A stretch of 41,620 bases of DNA. Origin: Streptosporangiaceae bacterium. Its GTDB lineage: Bacteria > Actinomycetota > Actinomycetes > Streptosporangiales > Streptosporangiaceae. Shown piece by piece: positions 1 through 6,839 of this stretch. The notes under the pieces were generated by a model. The model was given only the letters and a program-made list of their open reading frames with translations, did not search any database and was not told the origin of the DNA. The position numbers and the translations under genes were made by a program. Numbering within the stretch: position 1 is the stretch's first letter; each line of letters begins with the position of its first letter. The stretch is from the NCBI GenBank assembly GCA_019239975.1, contig JAFAZE010000084.1, forward strand, positions 1-41,620, in the 5' to 3' direction.

Positions 1-2
1 GG

Positions 3-941
3 CCGCCGGGGCCGCCGCCGGGGCCGCCGGGCGCGCCGCCGCCACCGACGCCGCCGCCACCGACGCCGCCGCCCTTGCCGGAGCCGCGGGGCTCGCCGCC
101 CTCGCCGGGGCCCGCCATCCGCCTCGGCCTGTCCAGCGTGCGGAACCTGGGCACCGCGGCGGCCGGGGACGTCGCGGCCGGGCGGCCCTACCGGGACCTG
201 GAGGACTTCGCCCGCCGCACCGGGCTGCCGGCTCCGGCGCTGGAGGCGCTCGCCACGGCCGGGGCGTTCGGCTGTTTCGGGCTGAGCCGGAGGGCGGCGC
301 TGTGGGCGGCCGGCGCCGCGGCGTCCCTGCGGCCCGGGCAGCTTCCCGGCACCGCCACCGGGATGGCCGCGCCTGGACTGCCGCCGATGACACCGGTGGA
401 GGAGACCCTCGCCGACCTGTGGGCCACATCGGCGTACGGAACGCACCCGGTCGCCCATGTGCGGCCCGCGCTCGCCGCCCGGCGGGTGATCCCGGCGTCG
501 GAGGTCAGGACGGCGGCGGCGGGTTCCGCGGTGATCGTCGCGGGCCTGGTCACGCACCGGCAGCGGCCGCCGACCGCGCGGGGCGTCGTGTTCCTCAGCC
601 TCGAGGACGAGACCGGCATGGTGAACGTGATCGTCCAGCCGCACGTGTGGAAGCGGTACCGCGAGGTGGCCACCGCCGCGCCCGCCGTGGTCATCCACGG
701 CAGGATCGAGCGTTCCGGGCCGTCGGGCGCGGGAATGTCAGGCGCGGAAACATCAGGCGCGGGAACGTCAGATGCCCGAACGTCAGGCGCCGGGGGCGCG
801 GTCAACCTCGTCGCCACCGCCCTGCACCGGCTCCGGGTCGCGTGGTCCGCGGGGCCCTACGGGCCCCCGGCCGCGCGATGGTACGGCGGGCAACCGCAGC
901 GGGCTGGCGGGGGGCTCCGTGGGGTCGTCCCCCCGGGCTAG
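3..941 (+). CDS. dnaE2: Error-prone DNA polymerase DnaE2 (ImuC), C-terminal part
   Basis: This is the 3' end of a gene that begins before the window. The readable part has the RLGLSSVRNLG segment, then a helix-hairpin-helix-like region, then an OB-fold ending in motifs such as VVFLSLEDETGMVNVIVQP and VIHGRIERS. This order is typical of DnaE2, the mutasome polymerase subunit for translesion synthesis (family knowledge). Three oddities are visible. Upstream of RLGL the frame is a proline-rich low-complexity tract over GCC-rich repeats (about 1-75). A run of four 15-bp repeats (about 728-787) adds SGAG-type residues inside the OB domain. The last 25-30 residues are encoded by a dispersed palindromic repeat (about 852-941), so the SRDF-like tail I would expect of many DnaE2 proteins is absent. 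The 3' end overlaps the convergent esterase by about 160 bp. Confidence 0.85.
   Translation, partial: PPGPPPGPPGAPPPPTPPPPTPPPLPEPRGSPPSPGPAIRLGLSSVRNLGTAAAGDVAAGRPYRDLEDFARRTGLPAPALEALATAGAFGCFGLSRRAALWAAGAAASLRPGQLPGTATGMAAPGLPPMTPVEETLADLWATSAYGTHPVAHVRPALAARRVIPASEVRTAAAGSAVIVAGLVTHRQRPPTARGVVFLSLEDETGMVNVIVQPHVWKRYREVATAAPAVVIHGRIERSGPSGAGMSGAETSGAGTSDARTSGAGGAVNLVATALHRLRVAWSAGPYGPPAARWYGGQPQRAGGGLRGVVPPG
33..77 (+). repeat. Short tandem GCC-rich repeats in dnaE2
   Basis: Two 15-bp units of GCCGCCGCCACCGAC followed by a partial third, after GGGGCCGCC-type repeats from position 1. In the dnaE2 frame they encode a Pro/Thr-rich linker. The +1 neighbouring frame is also open and Ala-rich, so the frame was assigned from the conserved RLGLSSVRNL segment downstream. 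Confidence 0.7.
728..787 (+). repeat. Four degenerate 15-bp tandem repeats in dnaE2
   Basis: The unit is roughly GGGAACGTCAGGCGC, seen four times with single-base differences. It keeps the frame and encodes repeated SGAG/SGAE/SDAR pentapeptides between the VIHGRIERS and VNLVATALHRL strands of the OB domain. This fits an expanding surface loop. Confidence 0.75.
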
Positions 942-1928
942 CAGAGCCATCTCCAGCAGCAGCCCGGTCGCGTCGAGGTGGCGAGGGGTGGCGCGGGGCG
1001 AAGCCCTTCGCGATTGCGTGGCCGCGGGGGGCCTTCGGCCCTTCCGGCCGCGTGCTGTTACGGCGAGCACCGCAGCGGGCGGGGGGTCCCGGGGGATTTC
1101 CCCCGGACAACAGGGCCAGCCGTGCCCGCCGCCGTCGACCCGGTACAGCACCGCCGGGCGGCAGCCCGGAGCGGACCAGGTCATCCTCGTCACCGTCGGG
1201 TCGCCGGCCTGGGCGGGCAGTTCCTCGAACGCCGGGCCGCCGGTGATGCCGTTGCCCGTCGCCCAGTCCCTGACCACTGTCTCCGCCCCCGCGACCACCG
1301 CGTCGCCGGGCAGTTCGCCGTGCCGTGCCGCCCGCCGCCGCAGCACCCAGCCGCTGGCGCCGCGCCGGGTGAGGGAGCCGCCCTCGTAGGGGACAGAACG
1401 GTCGCCGGTTCCCATCAGGCACACCATCGTGCTGCGCAGCAGCGGCACGGGCGCGGCCCGCCGGCTGACCTCGAGCGCGGTTCCGGAAACCAGGAACAGT
1501 CCCGTCACCGGCAGCAGGCCGTGCCTGGCCAGGTGCTCGGCGAACAACGCGCCGTTCGATACCCCGGCGAGGACGATGGGCCAGGAGCTGGCCGCCCCCT
1601 CCGCCTCGAGCCGCCGGGTGAGCTGGGAGAGGAAGCGAGCGTCGTCCAGGGCCGGCTCGCGGGCCGGTACCCGCACCGGGTGCCAGACGCCCTTCCAGCC
1701 GTCGGGGAACACGGTGGTCATCCCCGCGGCCGGGCCGCGGACGGCAAGCCCGGTGAACCGCGCCATGTTCTTGCCGGTCATCCCGGATCCGTGCAGCACG
1801 ATGAGCAGCGGCGCGCGCGGTTGCGGCGCCCGGGCCAGCCAGTAGGTGCGCCGGATCCCGGCGATGTCGATGGAGCCCCGCTCCAGCCGGCCCGCCGGCC
1901 GGCGCTGCGGGGCACGGCCCGATGCCAT
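783..1928 (-). CDS. PHB-depolymerase/LpqC-type alpha/beta-hydrolase esterase with repeat-derived insert
   Basis: Alpha/beta-hydrolase of the polyhydroxybutyrate depolymerase/feruloyl esterase type. Visible are the oxyanion HGSG near residue 46, nucleophile GVSNG (Ser124), an acidic stretch GTGDRSVPYEGG, and the catalytic His in GGGHGWP (His269). No clear signal peptide, so probably cytoplasmic. The family normally goes from the GGGH-WP motif straight to a final helix (here LDATGLLLEMALLARG, from about residue 318). In this protein about 45 residues lie between the two, and they are encoded by dispersed-repeat copy B read in frame. The residues after LLARG come from copy A, so the original stop is probably lost. 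Whether the enzyme still folds is unknown. The start ATG at 1928 faces the epimerase gene. Confidence 0.75.
   Translation of the reverse strand: MASGRAPQRRPAGRLERGSIDIAGIRRTYWLARAPQPRAPLLIVLHGSGMTGKNMARFTGLAVRGPAAGMTTVFPDGWKGVWHPVRVPAREPALDDARFLSQLTRRLEAEGAASSWPIVLAGVSNGALFAEHLARHGLLPVTGLFLVSGTALEVSRRAAPVPLLRSTMVCLMGTGDRSVPYEGGSLTRRGASGWVLRRRAARHGELPGDAVVAGAETVVRDWATGNGITGGPAFEELPAQAGDPTVTRMTWSAPGCRPAVLYRVDGGGHGWPCCPGEIPRDPPPAAVLAVTARGRKGRRPPAATQSRRASPRATPRHLDATGLLLEMALLARGDDPTEPPASPLRLPAVPSRGRGPVGPRGPRDPEPVQGGGDEVDRAPGA
852..941 (+). repeat. Dispersed palindromic repeat, copy A (dnaE2 tail)
   Basis: Contains GGCCCTACGGGCC, then CCGGCCGCGCGATGGTACGG, then an AACCGCAGCGGGC segment and a G/C-rich hairpin arm. 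The same order is found in copies at about 983-1112, 39045-39168 (inverted) and 41502-41600. It encodes the last residues of DnaE2 on the plus strand and the tail of the esterase on the minus strand. REP/MITE-like by structure; no transposase is associated with it here. Confidence 0.7.
983..1112 (+). repeat. Dispersed palindromic repeat, copy B (inside esterase)
   Basis: Contains the GGCCTTCGGCC hairpin, the core CCGGCCGCGTGCTGTTACGG, then CACCGCAGCGGGC and a terminal hairpin GTCCCGGGGG/CCCCCGGAC near 1086-1108. It matches the copies at 852-941, 39045-39168 and 41502-41600. It lies within the esterase reading frame with no stop, adding about 45 residues just after the catalytic histidine. Confidence 0.8.
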
Positions 1929-1974
1929 GAACCAACCCTAGATGCGCAAGCTATTTGATAGAACGATCAGTGTT

Positions 1975-2826
1975 ATGAGGATCTGCGTGACGGGAGCGAG
2001 CGGCAAAGCGGGACGGGCCGTGGTGACGGACCTGCTGGCACATGGGCACCATGTCGTGGCCACCGACCTCGTGCCGCCGCCGGCGGATCTCGGGGCGCGG
2101 GAGTTCATCCGGGCGGACCTGACCGATTTCGGGCAGGCCGTGGAGGTGGTGCGGGACGCCGAGGCGGTGGTCCACCTGGCCAACATCCCGGCGCCGGGGC
2201 TGCGGACTCCCGCCGTGACGTTCAACGAGAACATGACGATGAACTTCAACGTGTTCATGGCCGCGGCCCGGGAGTCGGGCGGCAAGGGGCCGCTCAGCCG
2301 GGTCGTCTGGGCGTCCAGCGAGACCACGCTGGGGCTGCCGTTCGACGTGCCGCCCCGGTACGCGCCGGTGGACGAGGATCACTACCCGGTGCCCACGTCC
2401 ACGTACGCCCTCTCGAAGGTGGCGAGCGAGACCGTCGCGGGGCAGATCGCGCAGTGGGCCGCCATCCCGTTCGTCGCGCTCCGTTTCTCCAACATCCTCG
2501 GCCCCGCCGACTACCGGAAGTTCCCGGCGGTCTGGGAGGACCCGCAGCTGCGCAAGTGGAACCTGTGGGGCTACATCGACGAGCGCGACGCGGCGGCGGC
2601 GTGCAGGCTGGCGCTGGACGCGGACATCGGCGGCAGCCAGAGCTTCATCATCGCCGCCTCCGACACCGTGATGACCCGCCCGTCGGCCGATCTCATGCGG
2701 GAGGTCTTCCCCGGCGTGCCGCTCACCAGGGATGTTCCCGGCAACAGCACGCTGCTGTCCATCGACAGGGCCAGGCACGCGCTCGGTTTCGAGCCCGCCC
2801 ACTCATGGCGCGCCGAGTTCGCCTAG
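1975..2826 (+). CDS. NAD-dependent epimerase/dehydratase (extended SDR)
   Basis: Extended short-chain dehydrogenase. The N-terminal Rossmann motif is MRICVTGASGKAGRA (G-x-x-G-x-x-G), with an acidic D near residue 40 for NAD(H). The catalytic region has SSETTLG and YALSK (Y-x-x-x-K). The substrate is likely a nucleotide sugar or sugar lactone, but it cannot be read from the sequence. I chose ATG 1975 because the Rossmann strand starts directly there; an in-frame ATG at 1942 would add 11 residues (MRKLFDRTISV) with no family support. The intergenic space to the divergent esterase is only about 46 bp, so the two promoters must overlap. Length about 283 aa is normal. Confidence 0.85.
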   Translation: MRICVTGASGKAGRAVVTDLLAHGHHVVATDLVPPPADLGAREFIRADLTDFGQAVEVVRDAEAVVHLANIPAPGLRTPAVTFNENMTMNFNVFMAAARESGGKGPLSRVVWASSETTLGLPFDVPPRYAPVDEDHYPVPTSTYALSKVASETVAGQIAQWAAIPFVALRFSNILGPADYRKFPAVWEDPQLRKWNLWGYIDERDAAAACRLALDADIGGSQSFIIAASDTVMTRPSADLMREVFPGVPLTRDVPGNSTLLSIDRARHALGFEPAHSWRAEFA

Positions 2827-2860
2827 CGTCATCAGCGCCGCCGCTTCATGATCACGGCAA

Positions 2861-3607
2861 TTAAGGGTCGCCCGCGACGCCCGCGTTTCCGCGATCATGG
2901 TCTGCGCCCGATTTGTCCCGGTGGGCCGCGGCTTCCCGGGCTTCGCCCGGCGGCCGCCAGGCTCCGGGGCCTGCCGAGCGCACGGCTCCGGGGCCGTCGC
3001 CGGGGCGCAGCGGGTCCAGCCGCCGGATGAACCGGACGGCGGCGGCGGCGATCGTTTCTGCCTCGCCCCTGGTCTGGCAGGTGGCGACCTCGCGCGCCGC
3101 CTCGGCGATGATCGTGGTCAGCACCGCGACCATCAGCCGGTCGACCGGGTCGGCGCTGGCGCCGAGCAGCACCGCGTTCTGCCGCACCCACTCGTGCCCC
3201 CGGGTACGCCGCATGAACTCGAAGCCCGGCGGACCGTCGCCGTCCATGAACAGCCGGGTCAGGTCCCGGCGCTCCCATGAGCCTTCCAGGTAGGCGCGCG
3301 CACCGGCGACGAACAGCGCCAGCGGCTCCCGCTCGCCACCCGCCCGGGCCTTCGCGACCGCGCCGCTCGCTCGCTCCTCGTGCGCGTCCTGGTGGTCCCG
3401 CCACAGCGCCAGGAACAGCTCCGTCTTGCCGCCGAAGTGGTGGTACAGGCTCCCCACGCTGGATCCGGCCCGGTCGACGACCTCCGCCACGCTGGCTTTG
3501 GCGAACCCCTGCTCGGTGAAGACCTCGCGGGCGGCCCGCAGCAGCACGCGCCGGGTCTCGGCGGTGCGGCTCCACCGCCATGCGCTGCCGGCCGTCTTGC
3601 GTGCCAT
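2861..3607 (-). CDS. TetR/AcrR-family transcriptional regulator
   Basis: The N-terminal TetR helix-turn-helix is clear: TRRVLLRAAREVFTEQGF, then ASVAEVVDRAGSSVGSLYHHF and GGKTELFLALW (about residues 18-68). The C-terminal ligand-binding part is helical with no recognisable motif, and ends in a Gly/Pro/Arg-rich tail of about 45 residues. An SD-like GGAGGG lies 6-11 bases ahead of the ATG. It is divergent from an acyl-CoA dehydrogenase gene with an inverted repeat between the two, so it probably represses that gene and itself in response to an acyl-CoA or fatty acid (inference). Confidence 0.9.
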   Translation of the reverse strand: MARKTAGSAWRWSRTAETRRVLLRAAREVFTEQGFAKASVAEVVDRAGSSVGSLYHHFGGKTELFLALWRDHQDAHEERASGAVAKARAGGEREPLALFVAGARAYLEGSWERRDLTRLFMDGDGPPGFEFMRRTRGHEWVRQNAVLLGASADPVDRLMVAVLTTIIAEAAREVATCQTRGEAETIAAAAVRFIRRLDPLRPGDGPGAVRSAGPGAWRPPGEAREAAAHRDKSGADHDRGNAGVAGDP

Positions 3608-3632
3608 TGACCCTCCAGTGGCCCTCCCGCTT

Positions 3633-3666
3633 CCTAGAGGACAATTCTAGAAGATGAATCTAGAAT
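3633..3666. promoter_or_regulatory. TetR-type operator between regulator and acyl-CoA dehydrogenase
   Basis: Perfect inverted repeat ATTCTAGA (3644-3651) and TCTAGAAT (3659-3666) with a 7-base spacer. A further CCTAGAGG half-site at about 3633 is spaced about 14 bases from the first arm. Its position in the divergent gap makes it the likely binding site of the adjacent TetR regulator. Confidence 0.7.
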
Positions 3667-3710
3667 CAGGGATGAGCGTGACAGAAGCGTGACAGAAAGG
3701 ACATCGGCCG

Positions 3711-4868
3711 ATGGTGGACTTCTCCCTCAGCGACACCGAACGGCAGATCCGGGACACGGTGCGGGCCTTCATCGAGAAGGAGGTCATGCCCCTGGAGCCG
3801 GAGGTGCTGCGCAACGAGCGCGCCGGGCGGCCGGGAATCGAGCCCGCGGTGCTGCGCGAACTCCAGCGGAAGGCCAGGGGGATCGGATTCTGGGGGATCA
3901 GCACCCCGGAGAAGTACGGCGGAATGAACCTCGGCGCGGTGATGGCGGCGATCGTCGCGATGGAGATGGGCCGCACGTTCGTTCCGTTCGCGTTCGGCGG
4001 CTATGCCGACAACATCCTGTACGCGGCCAACGACGAACAGCGCGAGCGCTACCTGATGCCGACGATCGAGGGCGACCGCATCTCGTGCTTCGCCATCACC
4101 GAGCCCGGCGCCGGGTCCGACGCCCGCAGCATACGCGCGACGGCCCGCCGGGACGGCGGCGACTACGTCATCAACGGGGAGAAGACCTTCATCACCCGGG
4201 GCAACGAGGCCGACTTCGTCATCGTGTTCGCCGTGGTGCCCGGGGCGGGCGTCACGTGCTTCCTCGTGGACAGGGACATGGGCTGGAAGTCCGAGCCGAT
4301 CGCGACCATGGGGGAGTGGGGGCCGGCGTCGCTGGTCTTCGACGACGTGCGGGTGCCCGCGGCCAATGTCCTCGGCGAGGTGGGCAAGGGCTTCGAGCTG
4401 GCCATGTCGTGGATCCGGCAGGGCAGGTACATGATCCCCGCGCGGGCCATCGGCTCCGCCGAGCGCCTGCTGCAGATGGCGATCGACTACGCGAAGATCC
4501 GTCAGTCGATGGGCCACCCGATCGCCGAATACCAGGCGATCCAGTGGCAGATCGCGGACTCCCACATGGAGATCGAGGCCGCGAGGTGGCTGACGCTCTA
4601 CGCCGCCTGGCGCGCCCAGCAGGGCCTGGACGCCCGGCACGCCTCGTCGGTCGCCAAGCTCAACGGCGCCGTCATGGCCAACCAGGTCGTCGACCGGGTG
4701 CTGCAGATCCACGGCGGGATGGGTTACACCAGGGAACTGCCCATCGAGCGCTGGTACCGCGAGCTGCGGCTGCTGCGGATCTACGAGGGAACCGACGAGA
4801 TCCAGCGCCGCACGATCGCCCGCAACCTGCTCAGGGGCCACGTCCGCCTCGGCGGCATCGGGGAGTGA
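3711..4868 (+). CDS. Acyl-CoA dehydrogenase
   Basis: Flavoprotein that oxidises acyl-CoA at the alpha-beta bond. The three-part family fold is visible: N-terminal helices (residues 1-115), the middle domain with CFAITEPGAGSDARSI and VINGEKTFIT, and the C-terminal helical domain with IHGGMGYTRELPIERWYR and YEGTDEIQRRTIARNLL. Glu359 in YEGT is at the position of the catalytic base of medium-chain enzymes. Length (385 aa) is typical. A GAAAGGA sequence about 10 bases upstream serves as ribosome binding site. The operator in front of the gene points to control by the divergent TetR regulator. Chain-length specificity cannot be told. Confidence 0.93.
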   Translation: MVDFSLSDTERQIRDTVRAFIEKEVMPLEPEVLRNERAGRPGIEPAVLRELQRKARGIGFWGISTPEKYGGMNLGAVMAAIVAMEMGRTFVPFAFGGYADNILYAANDEQRERYLMPTIEGDRISCFAITEPGAGSDARSIRATARRDGGDYVINGEKTFITRGNEADFVIVFAVVPGAGVTCFLVDRDMGWKSEPIATMGEWGPASLVFDDVRVPAANVLGEVGKGFELAMSWIRQGRYMIPARAIGSAERLLQMAIDYAKIRQSMGHPIAEYQAIQWQIADSHMEIEAARWLTLYAAWRAQQGLDARHASSVAKLNGAVMANQVVDRVLQIHGGMGYTRELPIERWYRELRLLRIYEGTDEIQRRTIARNLLRGHVRLGGIGE

Positions 4869-4940
4869 CCCGGGCGCCCCGCGACTTCGGACCCAGCCCG
4901 TACGCCGGGACCAGGCGCCCGCCCCGCGCCCGCCGGGGAT

Positions 4941-5666
4941 CTAGCCGCCCGCGCCCGCCGGCCAGGGACGCCCGGCGAGCACCGCGAGGTGCAGCGACAC
5001 GAGCGTGTCCTCGAGGTTCGGCAGGCTTTCGGTCTCGCCCGTGCGGACGATGGACCGCACCAGCTCGGCGGTCGCCCCGGCGAGCGCCGGGTACGCGTCG
5101 TAGGGCACGGCCGGCCACTCCGGGTGACGGGAGCGCGCCCGCTCATGCCACCTCTGGTTCAGGTCGGCGAACCGGCGGCATCCGGCCTCGAGCCGCTCGA
5201 CCGCGCGCGGGCCGGCCGCGGGCATGTCGATGTAGAAGACCCGGGCGAACGCCGGCTCGGCGGCCAGGAACGCCAGGAACGCGCGGCACGCCGCCCGCAG
5301 CGCCTGCTCGTCGGGCACGTCCGGCGGCAGCGCGCGGGTCGCGGCGACGACCCGGCTGATCATGAGCTGCCTGCCCTCGCCGGTCGCGGCCAGGAAGCAT
5401 TCCTCCTTGTCCGCGAAATGCGCGTAGAACGCCGCCCGTGACACCCGGGCCCGCCGCACGATGTCCGCGACCGTGACGGCCGGGTAGCCGGTCTCGCACA
5501 CCGTGGCGATCACGGACCGCAGCAGCCGTTCGCGCTGCGACGCCCGAACGGCCGTAAGCGGCAGCCGGCTCCGACCCCGTGGCAGCCCCGGCTTGCCCTC
5601 GTGCGTGCGCGCGAGCGTTCCCGCGTGAGCCGGAACGAGCCCTTCCTCTTGCCTGGTGTGGGCCAC
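4941..5666 (-). CDS. TetR/AcrR-family transcriptional regulator
   Basis: After a basic N-terminal arm (RGRSRLPLTAVRASQRERLL) comes the TetR DNA-binding domain: SVIATVCETGYPAVTVADIVRRARVS, then RAAFYAHFADKEECFLAA (about residues 48-95). The remainder is a helical ligand-binding domain. The proposed start is a GTG at 5666. The extended arm before the HTH is common in a large actinobacterial TetR subgroup. A perfect palindrome stands 27-46 bases upstream of the start and probably autoregulates the gene. It is convergent with the acyl-CoA dehydrogenase gene. Confidence 0.88.
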   Translation of the reverse strand: MAHTRQEEGLVPAHAGTLARTHEGKPGLPRGRSRLPLTAVRASQRERLLRSVIATVCETGYPAVTVADIVRRARVSRAAFYAHFADKEECFLAATGEGRQLMISRVVAATRALPPDVPDEQALRAACRAFLAFLAAEPAFARVFYIDMPAAGPRAVERLEAGCRRFADLNQRWHERARSRHPEWPAVPYDAYPALAGATAELVRSIVRTGETESLPNLEDTLVSLHLAVLAGRPWPAGAGG

Positions 5667-5692
5667 GGGCCTAGAGTAGCTGGCAAAGCTCT

Positions 5693-5712
5693 AAAGTACG
5701 ACTACGTACTTT
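5693..5712. promoter_or_regulatory. Palindromic operator AAAGTACG-N4-CGTACTTT
   Basis: Perfect 8-bp inverted repeat with a 4-base spacer just upstream of the TetR gene at 4941-5666. The same half-site AAAGTACG recurs at 7890-7897 in front of the oxygenase gene. Confidence 0.75.
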
Positions 5713-6113
5713 TGTGCGAGATCGCCAGGGCGGAGGAGCATGAGCGCACCGTGCAGCAGGAGCTGGAAACGCTGCGCACCCGACCGCGTGCGGGCGGCAT
5801 GTGCGGCCACGCCGCCCGCACGCAGGACATTGCCGCCCGTATGCAGCACATCGCCGTCCGCCCGTATGCAGCACATCGCCGTCCGCCCGCACGCAGGACA
5901 CGGCCGGCCGGCCGCCACGGTCGCCGTCGGCTGGAAGGGTTCCGGTACCGCCCGCACCGCCTTTGGTTTTACTGAACGGACGCGGCTCCGCCCCCGCCGC
6001 CGGCCGGATCCCCGGTCCCGGCGCCGGCCACGTCATGAACGCCGCCTTTCCCGGGGAAGACGGAACGGCGAGGCGGTTGAGTCGGCACCGGCCGTTGAGG
6101 ACACAATGAGGCC
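5713..6113. other. Non-coding gap with tandem repeats
   Basis: About 400 bases with no gene I can support. Between about 5806 and 5905 there are four related units of 21-25 bases. The outer two contain CGCACGCAGGACA and the inner two contain CGTATGCAGCACATCGCCGTC, so the order is A-B-B-A. The DUF202 gene starts at the right end. Confidence 0.5.
5806..5905. repeat. Four tandem 21-25-bp units (A-B-B-A order)
   Basis: Units share CGCCCG(C/T)A(C/T)GCAG(G/C)ACA. The two inner copies are identical over about 25 bases. They lie between the TetR gene and the DUF202 gene and could be protein-binding sites or simple repeat growth. Confidence 0.65.
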
Positions 6114-6491
6114 ATGTCCAGCGGGCCGCACCCCGATCGGCCGGGCGACGACGGCAAGGAACCCGATGCCCGGTTCACGTTCGCCAACGAGCGGACGTTC
6201 CTGGCGTGGAGCCGCACGGCGCTGGCCCTGGTCGTGGCCGGGCTGGGGATCGTGCAGTTGCTGCCGCCGTTCCCCGGCGTCCCGTGGGGCCGCCACGTGC
6301 TCGGAGTGCCGCTGATCGTCCTCGGCGCGGTCATCGCGGTGACCGCTTACGCCGAATGGGGCCGGAACCAGCGGGCGCTGTGCCGCGGCGAGCCGCTGCC
6401 GCGGTCGGCCATGCCGTGGATCCTGGTCGCGGCGATCGTCGGCGTGGCGCTGATAGCCGCCGTCGTCCTGCTGGTATCCGCGGCCAGGTAA
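6114..6491 (+). CDS. DUF202 (YidH-type) membrane protein
   Basis: Small membrane protein of the DUF202 family. A hydrophilic N-terminus is followed by FANERTFLAWSRTALAL, the family signature of an N-E-R-T-x-L-x-W-x-R-T stretch leading into the first membrane segment. Membrane segments are at about residues 38-58, 66-84 and 102-123. Function of the family is unknown. It is followed after 7 bases by a second DUF202 gene, a pairing often seen for this family. Confidence 0.85.
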   Translation: MSSGPHPDRPGDDGKEPDARFTFANERTFLAWSRTALALVVAGLGIVQLLPPFPGVPWGRHVLGVPLIVLGAVIAVTAYAEWGRNQRALCRGEPLPRSAMPWILVAAIVGVALIAAVVLLVSAAR

Positions 6492-6498
6492 CACCGCC

Positions 6499-6786
6499 GT
6501 GACGGATGACCCGGAGGACCGCGACCCCGGCCTGGCGCGGCAGCGCACGGCGCTGGCCTGGACCCGCACCGCCATCTCGTTCGCCGCCCTCGGCGGCGCC
6601 GTACTCAAGACGAACGTGGTTGGCGGGGCCATCATCCTCGCGATCGCGCCGCTGATCTGGCAGCTTGGCCGGCTGCGCCGGCCCGGCGGCCGGCTCGGGC
6701 TGATCACCGCCGCGATCGTCGTGGTGTCGCTCGTCGCGCTGGTGCTGTCCGTCCTGGCCCAGGGCCCTGGCGTGCACCTGCGCTGA
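6499..6786 (+). CDS. DUF202 membrane protein, second of a pair
   Basis: GTG-start protein of 95 aa beginning MTDDPEDRDPGLARQRT, followed by the family signature RTALAWTRTAISFAALG and two further hydrophobic segments. It is shorter than its partner and has the variant R-Q-R-T-A-L-A-W instead of N-E-R-T. The 7-base gap to the gene before it indicates one operon. No function is known; the pair may form a heteromeric membrane complex (inference). Confidence 0.82.
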   Translation: MTDDPEDRDPGLARQRTALAWTRTAISFAALGGAVLKTNVVGGAIILAIAPLIWQLGRLRRPGGRLGLITAAIVVVSLVALVLSVLAQGPGVHLR

Positions 6787-6839
6787 CCGCCCCCGGCCCG
6801 GGCGCATGCCGGCCGGGCCGGCGGCGCCTCCGGCGTGCG

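Noticed and set aside
5790..5910. CRISPR array between the TetR and DUF202 genes
   Set aside because: The units are nearly contiguous, without unique spacers of constant length, and no cas genes are present.
5601..5975. Open frame of about 124 aa across the repeat array
   Set aside because: It starts inside the TetR coding region, has an arginine-rich composition typical of an out-of-frame GC-rich reading, and overlaps the operator and tandem repeats.
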